A stretch of 38,215 nucleotides of DNA. Origin: Bdellovibrionales bacterium. Lineage in GTDB: Bacteria > Bdellovibrionota > FAC87 > UBA2466 > JACKAF01. The translations under genes were made by a program, and so were the position numbers. The DNA is taken from assembly GCA_020435295.1 (NCBI GenBank), contig JAGQZV010000010.1, positions 1-38,215 on the forward strand, read 5' to 3'. Positions 23,511-32,599 of this stretch are shown piece after piece. Every line of letters begins with the position of its first letter. Positions within the stretch are counted from its first letter, which is position 1. Below the pieces are notes generated by a model. It did not search any database, had not been told where the DNA came from, and was given only the letters and a program-made list of their open reading frames with translations.

Positions 23511-24968
23511 ATGGTAGCAAAGACTTTCGGGAGCGTGTTGCACGGGATTGACGGGGAAGTGGTGGAAGTGGAATCCGTCCGGTTCAACTCTCGGCCGGAG
23601 ATTCAAATCACCGGCTTGGCTGGGAATGTTGTCCGTGAGAGTCGCGATAGGATCCGCGCGTGTTTGAGAGGGCTTGGAATTGACACGCCCTCTGCCAAAT
23701 TGGTTGTTCACCTAGTTCCGGCCACGCAGAAAAAAGAAGGGAGCCAACTGGATTTGGCCATCGCGGTGGCCATTCTGGCTGTGGAGGGGATTGTATCTGC
23801 CGCTAGGATAGAGAAGGCCGGCTTTCTTGGGGAACTAAGATTGACTGGCGAGGTGGTTGCGATCCCTCGCGCGATTGCGATGATGCAGTCTTTAGTATCT
23901 CTTGAGAAACTGGAAAGAGTTTTTGTACCCACGGGAAACAAGTGGGACGCGTCACTCTTAAGATGTTCGAAACTAGAGTTAGTGGATTCGTTGCAAACAC
24001 TATTGGCCAAGCTCACTCAAAACGAATGGCCGGACTCACCGGCACCACTCTTGCCGCTGTCGGATCCTCCAGCGCCCCTTGCCAAACCGATGCTGGACTA
24101 CGTTCGGGGGCAGGCCACCGCCAAACGGGCACTCCAAGTGGCTTTGGCGGGAAGGCACCACTTGTTGTTGTCGGGAACGCCCGGTGTTGGCAAGAGTCTG
24201 TTATCTCAAAGCGCTCCTTCTCTTTTACCCTCCATGAGTGATCTAGAGAGAATTGAAATTAGCAAGATCCATGGCCGGCGAGCGGCGACAGGAGGAAGAC
24301 CCTTTCGTGCGCCCCACCATAGCGTCTCTGCTAGTGCGTTACTGGGAGGGGGCTCAGGGGAAATTCGAATGGGGGAAGTGACTCTCGCTCATCGCGGCGT
24401 ACTGTTTTTGGACGAGTTTCCGGAGTACAGGCGGGATGCGATAGAGGGTTTGCGCGAACCACTGCAAGAAGGTGTCGTGCGTGTGAGTCGGGTGGGATCT
24501 ACTCTTAAACTCCCCGCGCGCTTTCTGCTTGTGGCCGCCATGAATCCGTGTGGATGTGGTTACCTTTTGAGTCGCCAATACCCGTGTCGTTGCCCACCAG
24601 ATAAGGTTGCAGCCTATCGACGGCGGCTCTCGGGGCCCATTATGGATCGCATTGATCTTGCCGTGATGATGCCAGGGATGGAAGTGCGAGAGGGCATTTC
24701 ACACGAACAAGCCAAGTCTTCAATTGAAAGGGTTTGGAACATTCAACAGGCTCGTTCTATTGAAGCACTCGAGCTGAGAGGGAGAACCCAGCATTGGTTC
24801 GACGGCCTATGCAGTCGCGAATTTCTGAGTTATCGGGCGCGGGAAAAACTTTTGCGGGTGGCACGTACCATCGCTGATTTGGAGGATCGGCCGGCAATTG
24901 AGCAGCAAGATCTGATTGAGGCGTGGGCACTGCGCTGTGATGCGAAACAGCTTGTATCGGTTTCTTAG
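23511..24968 (+). CDS. comM: ComM/YifB family AAA+ helicase (magnesium-chelatase-like)
   Basis: 485 residues, slightly shorter than the usual 500-510. An N-terminal Lon-protease-like (ChlI) domain occupies residues 1-170 (SGVEVESVRFNSRPEIQITGLAG style, then KKEGSQLDLAIAVAIL). The AAA+ domain has Walker A GTPGVGKS (222-229), Walker B GVLFLDEF (296-303), then a Cys-rich AMNPCGCGYL...YPCRCPP block, followed by a C-terminal Mg-chelatase lid. In ComM-type proteins it is a hexameric helicase that promotes branch migration during natural transformation. It overlaps comF by 29 bases, and both belong to the competence set. Confidence 0.92.
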   Translation: MVAKTFGSVLHGIDGEVVEVESVRFNSRPEIQITGLAGNVVRESRDRIRACLRGLGIDTPSAKLVVHLVPATQKKEGSQLDLAIAVAILAVEGIVSAARIEKAGFLGELRLTGEVVAIPRAIAMMQSLVSLEKLERVFVPTGNKWDASLLRCSKLELVDSLQTLLAKLTQNEWPDSPAPLLPLSDPPAPLAKPMLDYVRGQATAKRALQVALAGRHHLLLSGTPGVGKSLLSQSAPSLLPSMSDLERIEISKIHGRRAATGGRPFRAPHHSVSASALLGGGSGEIRMGEVTLAHRGVLFLDEFPEYRRDAIEGLREPLQEGVVRVSRVGSTLKLPARFLLVAAMNPCGCGYLLSRQYPCRCPPDKVAAYRRRLSGPIMDRIDLAVMMPGMEVREGISHEQAKSSIERVWNIQQARSIEALELRGRTQHWFDGLCSREFLSYRAREKLLRVARTIADLEDRPAIEQQDLIEAWALRCDAKQLVSVS

Positions 24969-25671
24969 AGATCTCTTCGCGACGATCTTTCAAACCTCGT
25001 GTTTTTTTTGTCGCTGCCGGGAAATAGAAGGACCAGCCTGTGCGCGTTGTCTGAGAAGTTTTCTGGTCCAGATAAAAGATACGCGATTTATCCTACCCAA
25101 TAGGACGGCTGTCGAATGTCACTTTTGGCTCTCACCCCGAATGCTTGAGTATTTGCACGAGGCTAAGTTTGCTCGCAATTCTAGTTTTTTTTCTGCCCTA
25201 GAACCGCACTTGCAATTGGACCTGCTGACTTCGTCTGATACGTGGTTGGTACCAGTGCCGGTACATTGGAATACGTTGTGGGATCGCGGCTTTAATCAAA
25301 GTGAAATCCTAGCGGGACGCCTGGGTGCACTCTTTGGTCTGCCGGTTCGCCCCGCCCTTCGAAAGGTGCGAGAGAGCGTCCCGCAAGCCGTACTGACCAA
25401 AGAAGAACGCTCCCGCAATCTAGAGAAAATTTTTGTGTGGAGCGAGACCGTCAAACCCAAAGCTGTGTTACTTATAGATGACGTGTGCACAACGGGGGCA
25501 ACGCTCAAAGCATGTGCGGATGTAGTCCGTGCGGCCGGCGTTGTCCGGGTCTCGGGTTGGACTTTTTGGCGTACCCCGCCTGCAGGGGTGTTTGGGAGCG
25601 GCTCTCCCCAACGAAAGTCGGGGGGAAAGGATCCATTGGAACGTCATCCAATGGGCCCGGATCTAATGTAA
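24940..25671 (+). CDS. comF: ComF family phosphoribosyltransferase-like protein
   Basis: 243 residues from the ATG at 24940; an alternative TTG start at 24916 lies deeper in comM. The N terminus has a zinc-ribbon-like Cys set (CFFCRCREIEGPACARC, residues 21-37), and the PRPP-binding loop VLLIDDVCTTGATLK (176-190) is intact, as is the PVPVHWNTLWDRGFNQS block. In naturally transformable bacteria ComF is needed for single-stranded DNA uptake. The last ~30 residues go beyond the usual ComF end and lie opposite the C-terminal tail of the convergent histidine kinase over 167 bases. It overlaps comM by 29 bases. Confidence 0.9.
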   Translation: MRNSLYRFLRDLFATIFQTSCFFCRCREIEGPACARCLRSFLVQIKDTRFILPNRTAVECHFWLSPRMLEYLHEAKFARNSSFFSALEPHLQLDLLTSSDTWLVPVPVHWNTLWDRGFNQSEILAGRLGALFGLPVRPALRKVRESVPQAVLTKEERSRNLEKIFVWSETVKPKAVLLIDDVCTTGATLKACADVVRAAGVVRVSGWTFWRTPPAGVFGSGSPQRKSGGKDPLERHPMGPDLM

Positions 25672-26764
25672 GGCGAAACGTGCTCCCCTTCGTCGGACTG
25701 GAAGCCACCAGAATCAAATTTCCGCCTAGCGCCTCGGCCACTTTCTGCGAAAGTACTAGGCCCAATCCCGAGCCGCCGTAGCGGCGAGCGGTAGAACTAT
25801 CTGCTTGTGTGAAGGGGCGAAACAGACGTCGGACTTGCTCTTCGTTGAGTCCGCAGCCCGTGTCTTTTACGTCTATCACCAGTTCGCGGCGTGGGCTGTC
25901 CAGCCAGCTTTCCACGTACACAGTAACCAGAATCTCCCCTTCTTCGGTAAATTTCAGCGCGTTACCGACAATGTTTAGCAGAACTTGTTTCAGGCGAATC
26001 GGATCCGTGCTGATGATTCTTGGTACGAGGCCTTGGTAGGCCAGACGGAGGTTCACCGCCGGGCGATCGAAGCGTTGCCTTAAGAGCGAAAAACTTTCTG
26101 CTATGGTTTCACTAAGGAGAATGCGCGACTGTTCGACTTCGAGTACGCCGCTCTCCACCTTGGTCAGGTCGAGAATGTCGTCTACCAGACGCAGAAGGTG
26201 CTGACCGTTCTTGCGAATCCTGGACATGAAATCTTTGAAATCGCGGTGACTGACTTCCATCGTCTCCAGGATCTCTGCAAATCCAAGTATCGCGGTCAGA
26301 GGCGTGCGAATCTCGTGGCTCATGTTTGCCAAGAAAACGCTCTTCGCTCGACTAGCGCGTTGAGACTCCAGAACGGCTCGTTCCAGGCGTTCGGCGGCTT
26401 GTTTCTGGGCGCTAACATCTCGTATGGCAACAACACGTACCCGCTGACCCTTGTACGAGATATTTCGGCCGTTGGCTTCCGAGCTGAACAGAGACCCATC
26501 TTTGCGCATGGACGTGAGTTCAAACGGGGTTTCGTCTCTCTGCTCAATATGCTGGATGGTCTCTTTGAGCGATTCGGGTGCGACGAATTGTGAAACGTGC
26601 ATCCCTTTCATGTCATCAATTTCGTAACCAAAAAGTCTTGCGGCGCGTTGGTTGGCCTCGAGAATGGTACCACGTTGATGGATAACGATGGCCTCGGAGG
26701 TGGCTTCAGAAAATTTCCGGAAAAGGTCTTCGCTCTCCCTTAAGCGTTGCTCGTTTTCCATCAT
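25505..26764 (-). CDS. PAS-domain sensor histidine kinase, no receiver
   Basis: 419 residues from the ATG at 26764. The frame is open to 27049, but the upstream part overlaps the lipoprotein gene and is low-quality; AGAGAG precedes this ATG. A PAS domain (15-115) is followed by HisKA with the phospho-accepting His150 (NMSHEIRTPL), then HATPase_c: N-box VGNALKF (266-272), G1 DTGCGL (301-306), G2 GGSGLGL (330-336). There is no signal peptide or membrane helix, so it is a cytoplasmic sensor. Residues 369-419 extend past the kinase domain and are read antisense to comF. No response regulator gene is near, so its partner is elsewhere. It follows the cupredoxin lipoprotein gene by 74 bases. Confidence 0.92.
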   Translation of the reverse strand: MMENEQRLRESEDLFRKFSEATSEAIVIHQRGTILEANQRAARLFGYEIDDMKGMHVSQFVAPESLKETIQHIEQRDETPFELTSMRKDGSLFSSEANGRNISYKGQRVRVVAIRDVSAQKQAAERLERAVLESQRASRAKSVFLANMSHEIRTPLTAILGFAEILETMEVSHRDFKDFMSRIRKNGQHLLRLVDDILDLTKVESGVLEVEQSRILLSETIAESFSLLRQRFDRPAVNLRLAYQGLVPRIISTDPIRLKQVLLNIVGNALKFTEEGEILVTVYVESWLDSPRRELVIDVKDTGCGLNEEQVRRLFRPFTQADSSTARRYGGSGLGLVLSQKVAEALGGNLILVASSPTKGSTFRLTLDPGPLDDVPMDPFPPTFVGESRSQTPLQAGYAKKSNPRPGQRRPHGLHPHML

Positions 26765-26838
26765 ACTCTCTAGCCATAACACGGTGCAGCAGCGGAGGGA
26801 ATCGGGGAGATCTGTTGAATTTCGATAGTTTACCGAAA

Positions 26839-27561
26839 TTACTGCTGGTAATCGTACACAAAAGCGGGGCCGGTGGCCGCCACGTCGATGGGCGCTCGGC
26901 GTTCTCCGAGCTTTTCGTGCCACAGCACCAGCGTATACTCGCCGGAAGGAACGTCGGGAATGGTAAAGGAACCTTCGGCATCGGTGACAGCGAAGAAAGA
27001 ATGGTTCACAACTCCCACGTAGCCAGCCATCCAGCCGTGCACGTCGCACTTGAACTTTATGATCTCAGGTTTGGTGAAGCTCTTGTCGACAGTTTGACCG
27101 CGAGTTGCCATGCCGAGATTAAAACCGGAATTTGTTTTGGCCTGGGCATTTACGTTGTGCAGAGTGGAGTCACTATTCTTAATGCGTAGTGTTTGTCCGA
27201 CCTGAACACCAACTACATGCGGTATGTAGCGGCACCCTGCCTGATCAAAATCTACAGGTTCAGTAGACGGTGACGCTTTGAAGTTCCCCTCGACGTATAC
27301 GAAAACGTTTGCAAGCCCTTTGTCCTCGCCGACTAGAAGGGTCTCTGTAGTGGCGGGGTTAGCCTTGTTTTGAGCGTTGCAGATAGGATCCGCTGCCATC
27401 TTGACGGGTTTTGGCTCTGCCGCTTTTCCGGAGTAAGTGATCTTTCCTTGAACGAGGGCAGGGGGGCCGTCGGCCACGGCGGCGCTGGTATCGACGTTTT
27501 CCTTCTTGGTACATGAAACAAAAATGACGGGAAGAGCCAAAAGAACACAGCGAAATTTCAC
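26839..27561 (-). CDS. lipoprotein with cupredoxin-like domain and carboxypeptidase-regulatory-like domain
   Basis: 240 residues from a GTG at 27561 with a perfect GGAGGA ribosome site; the frame is open to 27630 but without one. A lipoprotein signal ends at Cys17 (IFVSC). The middle has type 1 copper-like ligands His135 (STLHNVN), Cys172, His175 and Met178 (CDVHGWM), preceded by the QVGQTLRIKNSDSTLHN plastocyanin-like strand. From about residue 185 a beta-sandwich of the carboxypeptidase-regulatory type (GSFTIPDVPSGEYTLVLWHEKLG) follows. The protein is lipid-anchored at the envelope and may bind copper; the electron or metal role is inferred. It is likely cotranscribed with the histidine kinase downstream. 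Confidence 0.85.
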   Translation of the reverse strand: MKFRCVLLALPVIFVSCTKKENVDTSAAVADGPPALVQGKITYSGKAAEPKPVKMAADPICNAQNKANPATTETLLVGEDKGLANVFVYVEGNFKASPSTEPVDFDQAGCRYIPHVVGVQVGQTLRIKNSDSTLHNVNAQAKTNSGFNLGMATRGQTVDKSFTKPEIIKFKCDVHGWMAGYVGVVNHSFFAVTDAEGSFTIPDVPSGEYTLVLWHEKLGERRAPIDVAATGPAFVYDYQQ

Positions 27562-27613
27562 GGGATCCTCCGAAAAGTGGAACGCAGAGTTCCTATTGTA
27601 CAATTGGATCCCC

Positions 27614-27652
27614 AAAAAAGAAACGGGCACTCCCCGCTAGGAGGAGTGCCCG
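27614..27652 (-). terminator. rho-independent terminator of the subtilase gene
   Basis: A perfect 10-bp stem (27624-27633 with 27643-27652) and 9-base loop, followed on the minus strand by TTTCTTTTTT. It sits 20 bases past the subtilase stop. Confidence 0.9.
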
Positions 27653-27671
27653 AATATTCATTTGCAGAGTC

Positions 27672-29231
27672 TTACTTGGTGGGTTTGCTGAAATGTGCGT
27701 TGGCGTAGTCGACTGCTGCGACCGCGTCTACACGTCCGGCTCCACACTTATTATCGAATTTGGACTCTGCATTCACCTCTACCGCGCTCATCATGAGCGT
27801 TTCGGTGACTTGCTCGACCGTGAGATCGGGTCGGGCCGAGAGCAACAGCGTAGCGACGCCCGCAACGTTCGGCGTTGCGGATGAAGTACCGCCAAAGCTG
27901 TTGGTGTACCCCTCACCAAATTGGCTGGTGCTCGGCACTTCGCTTGGTCCGCATACTTCGGGCTTGGTTAGGCCCATCTTAACCCCGTTTTCGTACGCGT
28001 AGTCTCCGTAGCCTTCAATGCCTTCCCAAGTTACCGGGCCGGTGCTGGAGTATGAGCGCAACTTGTCGTCCTCGTCCGTGGCGCCGATGGTGATCATGGC
28101 AGACAGCCCGCCGACGAGTTTCTGCAGCGGGTGGAGCCACGCCGGTGGGTTAGTGGCGGGGGCACCGATGTTTTTCGGTGTGTTGCCAGAGCCCAAATTA
28201 CCGGCAGAGTTGATGTGGACGATTCCGGCTTGCAGAATGACTTCGCTCGCGCGGCGCCATTTGTTGTAAGTCGGATTGGAGTAGTACTTGGCGCTAAGAG
28301 ACATGCTGATCACGCGTACCTTGCTGATGACTGCGTACTGCATGCCTTCCCACGTATTGGATTCGAAAATCGAAGTACCACTGCCGCAGCAAGATTTGAT
28401 ACCGACGATGGTAGCTTTGGGTGCGACACCCGTTTGGATTCCCTTGCTGCCGTTGCCCGCAACAATACCCGCGACTTTGGACCCGTGGCCACCGTCGTCG
28501 GAAATGTCGCTGTTTTTTGCCTCGAAGTTGAAGCCCATCAGATCATCGATGAATCCGTTTCCATCATCGTCAATTCCATTCGTGGACTTGTCTCTTCCTT
28601 CATCATCCAAGCCGGATTCTCCCGGGTTTTTCCACATCTGTGGCGCCAAATCCGGGTGAGTGAAGTTGATACCGGTGTCGATGATAGCCACTCTAATCCC
28701 CTGGCCTTGGACTTGTTTTTCCCATAATTCCGGCGCACGAACCTTCTCTACACCCCAGGAAATCTGATTTTCTCCCTCGGGATCCACAAAAAGAGAACCA
28801 TTGCTCTCTCCCAGCTTGTCTAGTGCTTTCGGAGCGTGCAAGGAGATGCGCTCGATTCCGTTCATAGCCATGATTTCTTGAAGTACTTTGCCGGGTGCAC
28901 GTACTCTTAGCGAGTTCGTGATCCAAATCGGCGTGACTTCTTCTACTCCCTCAGCGGTATCCTTAAGGTAAGTACGAAGTCTCTGGGATTTTTCGTTTGT
29001 GAATGCTTTGAGCTTTTCGACCATGTAGTCGATGCGAGCTTCACGACTATCAAACTTGGCCGGAAGCGTTTTGAGGTCGTATTGACCATCCAAGTGAATG
29101 ATTACGGTCGACACTTCATTGGATTCCATGTCGTCCAGAACGTCTTGATCAACTTTTGCCGTAGCGTAAATCTCTGTTGTCAAAAGACAAGCGAATAGAG
29201 CTCCCCCTAGGAGCCAAAGTCTTGTTCCCAT
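27672..29231 (-). CDS. secreted S8 subtilisin-like serine protease
   Basis: 519 residues with a signal peptide (1-24, YATAKV). An inhibitor-I9-like propeptide occupies about 35-135. The catalytic triad is Asp185 (IIDTGINFTHPDL), His249 (GGHGSKVAGIVAG) and Ser450 (GGTSSATP), with the oxyanion Asn345 (SAGN). An acidic, glycine-rich loop (NGIDDDGNGFIDD, 218-230) between Asp and His looks like a calcium-binding insertion and is typical of delta-proteobacterial subtilases. It is probably exported to the periplasm or outside the cell; the substrate is unknown. GGGGGA precedes the ATG, and a strong terminator follows the gene. It lies downstream of lon on the same strand, separated by lon's own terminator. 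Confidence 0.95.
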   Translation of the reverse strand: MGTRLWLLGGALFACLLTTEIYATAKVDQDVLDDMESNEVSTVIIHLDGQYDLKTLPAKFDSREARIDYMVEKLKAFTNEKSQRLRTYLKDTAEGVEEVTPIWITNSLRVRAPGKVLQEIMAMNGIERISLHAPKALDKLGESNGSLFVDPEGENQISWGVEKVRAPELWEKQVQGQGIRVAIIDTGINFTHPDLAPQMWKNPGESGLDDEGRDKSTNGIDDDGNGFIDDLMGFNFEAKNSDISDDGGHGSKVAGIVAGNGSKGIQTGVAPKATIVGIKSCCGSGTSIFESNTWEGMQYAVISKVRVISMSLSAKYYSNPTYNKWRRASEVILQAGIVHINSAGNLGSGNTPKNIGAPATNPPAWLHPLQKLVGGLSAMITIGATDEDDKLRSYSSTGPVTWEGIEGYGDYAYENGVKMGLTKPEVCGPSEVPSTSQFGEGYTNSFGGTSSATPNVAGVATLLLSARPDLTVEQVTETLMMSAVEVNAESKFDNKCGAGRVDAVAAVDYANAHFSKPTK

Positions 29232-29292
29232 CTAGATCCCCCAACCCATGTAGTAAAGTTCAAGCTAACGTTCCGCGAGAGACTACAGAGTT

Positions 29293-29321
29293 AAAAAAAA
29301 GAGGAGATCCTTCAAGGATCT
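29293..29321 (-). terminator. probable lon terminator
   Basis: A 6-bp stem AGATCC/GGATCT (29305-29310 with 29316-29321) and 5-base loop, about 115 bases past the lon stop. On the minus strand U8 follows after four bases; on the plus strand U5 follows directly, so it could act in both directions. Confidence 0.6.
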
Positions 29322-29436
29322 TTTTGGTTAGAGGAAACAAATGAAACACAAGTGTTAACAGCTTGCCATATGGCGCAGTGAGCCACCACGGCGGAATACG
29401 CACGAAATGTGCGTCCCCTGTTAACAGAGGATCTCG

Positions 29437-31896
29437 TTACGCGATGTGGTAGGACTTGGCCGAGCGTGGAGTGGTGGCGGGTACCGCCTGACCATCCAGG
29501 TCCGTATCGCTCAGCTGTTTCGACCATTCCGCAGGTTCATGGACGAGTGCGGCTTTGAGGACGTCACCCAGCTCTTTGGCGAAGACAAACTTTACCTTTT
29601 TCCGCATCTCTTTCGGAATATCATCTAGGTCCTTCTGGTTGCGGTACGGAAGAATCAAAGTTTTGATGCCTTGCCGCATCGCCGCAAGCACTTTCTCCTT
29701 GATACCGCCGACCGGTAGCACCTTTCCGCGCAGCGTGACTTCGCCAGTCATTGCCACGTCTTTGCGAACCGGGTTGCCGGTGAGCAAAGAAATGATGGCG
29801 GTCGTTAGGGTTACACCCGCCGAGGGACCATCCTTCGGAGTTGCTCCTTGGGGCACATGGACGTGGATTTCGTAGCGTGCGAAGTCTTTGTCCAAAATCC
29901 CAAATAGAGCTGAGTTCGTGCGGACGAAGCTTAGAGCCGCCTGAGCGGACTCTTTCATCACGTCTCCTAAGGAGCCTGTGAGGATGAGGCCGCCGCCGTT
30001 CTTTCGCATCTTGGTCACTTCGATATTGAGAATTTCTCCGCCGAATTGTGTCCAAGCAAGCCCCGTGGCGACGCCAATTTCGTCCATGTCACGTTCTTCT
30101 TCACGCAAGTATTTGGGAGGACCCAGATACTTGGGAATATCTTTGGGCGAAATCTCGGTGACAGGCCGCTTTCCGTCTTTTGCACTGGCAATCTTGCGGG
30201 CCACCTTACGGCAAATGGCAGCAATATGGCGCTCAAGGTTGCGAAGCCCAGCTTCTTGTGTGTATTGCTCGATGACTCGTGCAAGGGCTGCGTCAGGAAG
30301 TTGTAGGTCACCAGGCTTCAGGCCGTTCTCTTCAGCTTGTTTTTCGACCAGGAACTGTTTGGTGATCTTCAGCTTTTCTTCCTGGCTATAACCGGAGAGC
30401 TGGATCACTTCCATACGGTCGCGTAAAGCAGACGGTACCGGATCGATCAAGTTCGCCGTCGCGATAAACATAACGTGCGACAGATCGAAAGGCAGATTGA
30501 GATAGTGGTCGCGGAAGCTGAAGTTCTGTTCCGGATCTAGCACTTCCAAAAGTGCCGAGGCCGGGTCGCCGCGGAAATCAGCACCTAACTTGTCGATCTC
30601 GTCCAGCATGAATATCGGGTTTGCCGATCCGGCCTGCTTCAATCCCTGGATAATTCGGCCGGGTAGGGCGCCTACGTAGGTACGGCGGTGGCCGCGGATA
30701 TCGGCTTCGTCCCGGATCCCGCCAAGGGAGATACGGATAAACTTGCGGCCCATCGCACGCGCGATCGACTTGCCCAAGCTGGTCTTACCGACGCCAGGAG
30801 GGCCTACGAAGCAAAGTATGGGGCCCTTCATGTTGGGTTTTAGCTTGCGTACTGCAAGGAATTCGAGGATGCGTTCTTTGATCTTCTTAAGATCAAAATG
30901 ATCTTCATCCAAAATCTTCTGTGCCTCATCCAGATCCAAAGTGTCATGAGTAAAGACGCCCCATGGAATCTCGATTAGCCAATCGAGATAGGTGCGAACG
31001 ATAGTGGCTTCACTCGCGTCCTGGTGCATGCGTTCCAAACGCCCGAGTTGTTTGAGCGCTTCTTCGCGTACTTCATCGGGCATCTTGCTGTTTTCAACTT
31101 TGTTGCGAAGCTCCTGGATTTCCTCGGTCTTGGACTCTGTGTCACCTAGTTCGTTCTTGATGGCACGAATCTGTTCGCGAAGGAAGTACTCGCGCTGACT
31201 CTTGGTCATTTCGTCGCGAGCATTGGATCGGATCCTGGCCTGCATTGCCAGGACTTCTAGTTCCTTCACCAAGATTTCGTGGATTTTCTTTAGTCGATCC
31301 GCCGGATCAAAGAGCTCAAGGATTTCCTGGGCTTCATTTACCTTGAGACCAAGGTTGGAAGCGATCAAGTCCGCCAAGCGACCGGCGTCGTTGATATCGT
31401 CCACAACCATAAGAATATCCGGAGAGAGCATGCGGCCAAGTGAGATCACTTTTTCCAGCTGCTCTTTTACAGTGCGCATCAACGCCTCGACTTCCACAGT
31501 CTCGCGCGTGATCACCGGTTCTTGGATCTGCTTGATGCGAACGTTAAAAAACGGTTTTTCTTGTGGGTAACTGAGAATGGTTCCTTTGGTTAGCCCTTGG
31601 ACCAAGATCTTGATGCGGCCATCCGGGAGACGGCGCATGCGCATGATCATGGCAACCGTTCCAACGGGATAGATAGTGTCAGGACTTGGGTTTTCATCCG
31701 TGATTTCTTTCTGAGCGGCCAAGAAAATGAGGCGGTCCTTGCTCAGCGCTTCGTTCACGGCCTTGATTGACGGCTCCCTACCGACAAACAGAGGGAGAAT
31801 CATGTATGGGTAAACGACCACATCACGGATGGGCAATAAAGGCAGCTCTTCCGGGATTATGGGCTCTTCGTTGTTTTCAGAGAATTCTGTCGACAT
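29437..31896 (-). CDS. lon: ATP-dependent protease Lon
   Basis: 819 residues, full length. A LAN substrate-binding domain (about 18-215) is followed by a helical linker, AAA+ with Walker A GPPGVGKT (365-372) and Walker B FMLDEIDKL, and the protease domain with the Ser692-Lys735 dyad (DGPSAGVTL and GGIKEKVLA; the 43-residue gap equals that in the Escherichia coli enzyme). Lon degrades misfolded and short-lived regulatory proteins in the cytoplasm. AAAGGG precedes the ATG. I did not find a convincing heat-shock promoter in the leader. The C-terminal 30 residues after the last helix are variable. Confidence 0.97.
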   Translation of the reverse strand: MSTEFSENNEEPIIPEELPLLPIRDVVVYPYMILPLFVGREPSIKAVNEALSKDRLIFLAAQKEITDENPSPDTIYPVGTVAMIMRMRRLPDGRIKILVQGLTKGTILSYPQEKPFFNVRIKQIQEPVITRETVEVEALMRTVKEQLEKVISLGRMLSPDILMVVDDINDAGRLADLIASNLGLKVNEAQEILELFDPADRLKKIHEILVKELEVLAMQARIRSNARDEMTKSQREYFLREQIRAIKNELGDTESKTEEIQELRNKVENSKMPDEVREEALKQLGRLERMHQDASEATIVRTYLDWLIEIPWGVFTHDTLDLDEAQKILDEDHFDLKKIKERILEFLAVRKLKPNMKGPILCFVGPPGVGKTSLGKSIARAMGRKFIRISLGGIRDEADIRGHRRTYVGALPGRIIQGLKQAGSANPIFMLDEIDKLGADFRGDPASALLEVLDPEQNFSFRDHYLNLPFDLSHVMFIATANLIDPVPSALRDRMEVIQLSGYSQEEKLKITKQFLVEKQAEENGLKPGDLQLPDAALARVIEQYTQEAGLRNLERHIAAICRKVARKIASAKDGKRPVTEISPKDIPKYLGPPKYLREEERDMDEIGVATGLAWTQFGGEILNIEVTKMRKNGGGLILTGSLGDVMKESAQAALSFVRTNSALFGILDKDFARYEIHVHVPQGATPKDGPSAGVTLTTAIISLLTGNPVRKDVAMTGEVTLRGKVLPVGGIKEKVLAAMRQGIKTLILPYRNQKDLDDIPKEMRKKVKFVFAKELGDVLKAALVHEPAEWSKQLSDTDLDGQAVPATTPRSAKSYHIA

Positions 31897-32053
31897 CCGC
31901 GACCCTTTGAAAGGTTGTTAAGTGGAACCACTTATTTTTTCGGCCTTTTGCGGATGGCACTTAAGCGGGAATTAAAGGAGTTTTGAATGCAGTGAATTAA
32001 TAAGGAGAGCGCAAACGGTCCGCTAATCAATTGTTATTATTGTGTTTTGTTAA

Positions 32054-32416
32054 CTAGGCGTAGATTTTTTCGTCGCGCTCTTCCGCTTCCTTGCATTGGA
32101 TGCAGAGTGTCGCCACTGGCCGGGCTTCTAGGCGCTTAATTTCTATGGGCTCTTCACAGGAGTCGCAGATGCCGAACGTCCCAGACTCAATCTTGGCTAG
32201 CGCGGTTTCAATCTTTTGAAGCAAAGAACGTTCGCGGTCTCTAAGGCGAAGCGTCATGCTTTGGTTTAGTTCTGAGGATGCGAGATCGACTTCGTCTGGT
32301 AGGTCGTCCGGGCTCAGCGTCATTTCCGCATCGATCACATGTTCGGAGTGATTCAGAATACGGGATTTTTCTTCCAACAATCTTTCGCCAAACCGCTTAA
32401 GGTCCTTCTTGTTCAT
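32054..32416 (-). CDS. dksA: TraR/DksA-family zinc-finger transcription factor
   Basis: 120 residues, shorter than the 151 of Escherichia coli DksA. A coiled-coil tip motif DxxDxA is present as DEVDLA (41-46), and a C4 zinc finger has Cys84, Cys87, Cys105 and Cys108 (ICDSCEEP and LCIQCKE). Such proteins enter the RNA polymerase secondary channel and, with ppGpp, adjust rRNA and stress promoters. AGGAG stands nine bases before the ATG and can pair with an upstream CTCCTT. With a RelA/SpoT-like gene also in this window, a link to alarmone signalling is plausible but untested. Confidence 0.88.
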   Translation of the reverse strand: MNKKDLKRFGERLLEEKSRILNHSEHVIDAEMTLSPDDLPDEVDLASSELNQSMTLRLRDRERSLLQKIETALAKIESGTFGICDSCEEPIEIKRLEARPVATLCIQCKEAEERDEKIYA

Positions 32417-32425
32417 ACGCTACAG

Positions 32426-32442
32426 CTCCTTTTGCCAAGGAG
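32426..32442 (-). promoter_or_regulatory. hairpin hiding the dksA ribosome-binding site
   Basis: In the minus-strand leader CTCCTT (from 32437-32442) can pair with AAGGAG (from 32426-32431), which is the Shine-Dalgarno of the DksA gene. The loop is five bases (GGCAA). This could give translational control, for example by temperature, but a 6-bp stem can be chance. Confidence 0.35.
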
Positions 32443-32599
32443 GATCGGTGCGCATAGCTGCCAACAAGTACAGAAGTACAGCTCACACGTGTCACACAGC
32501 TGCTATATGCCGATCGATTCCTATTGCTGGGAAATTTAATAACGGTAAATCTCCCCAATTTTAGCACAAGGGGCGCGTGACGAGATGACCCGCTGCGCC

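Noticed and set aside
26765-27049. Longer N terminus of the histidine kinase
   Set aside because: It overlaps the lipoprotein gene in another frame and has no domain; ATG 26764 with AGAGAG upstream fits better.
28131-28727. 198-residue open frame antisense to the subtilase
   Set aside because: Shadow of a strong conserved gene; no ribosome site or domain.
29365-29374. 10-base palindrome GCCATATGGC past lon
   Set aside because: Could be chance; no repeat elsewhere in the window and no known binding site match.
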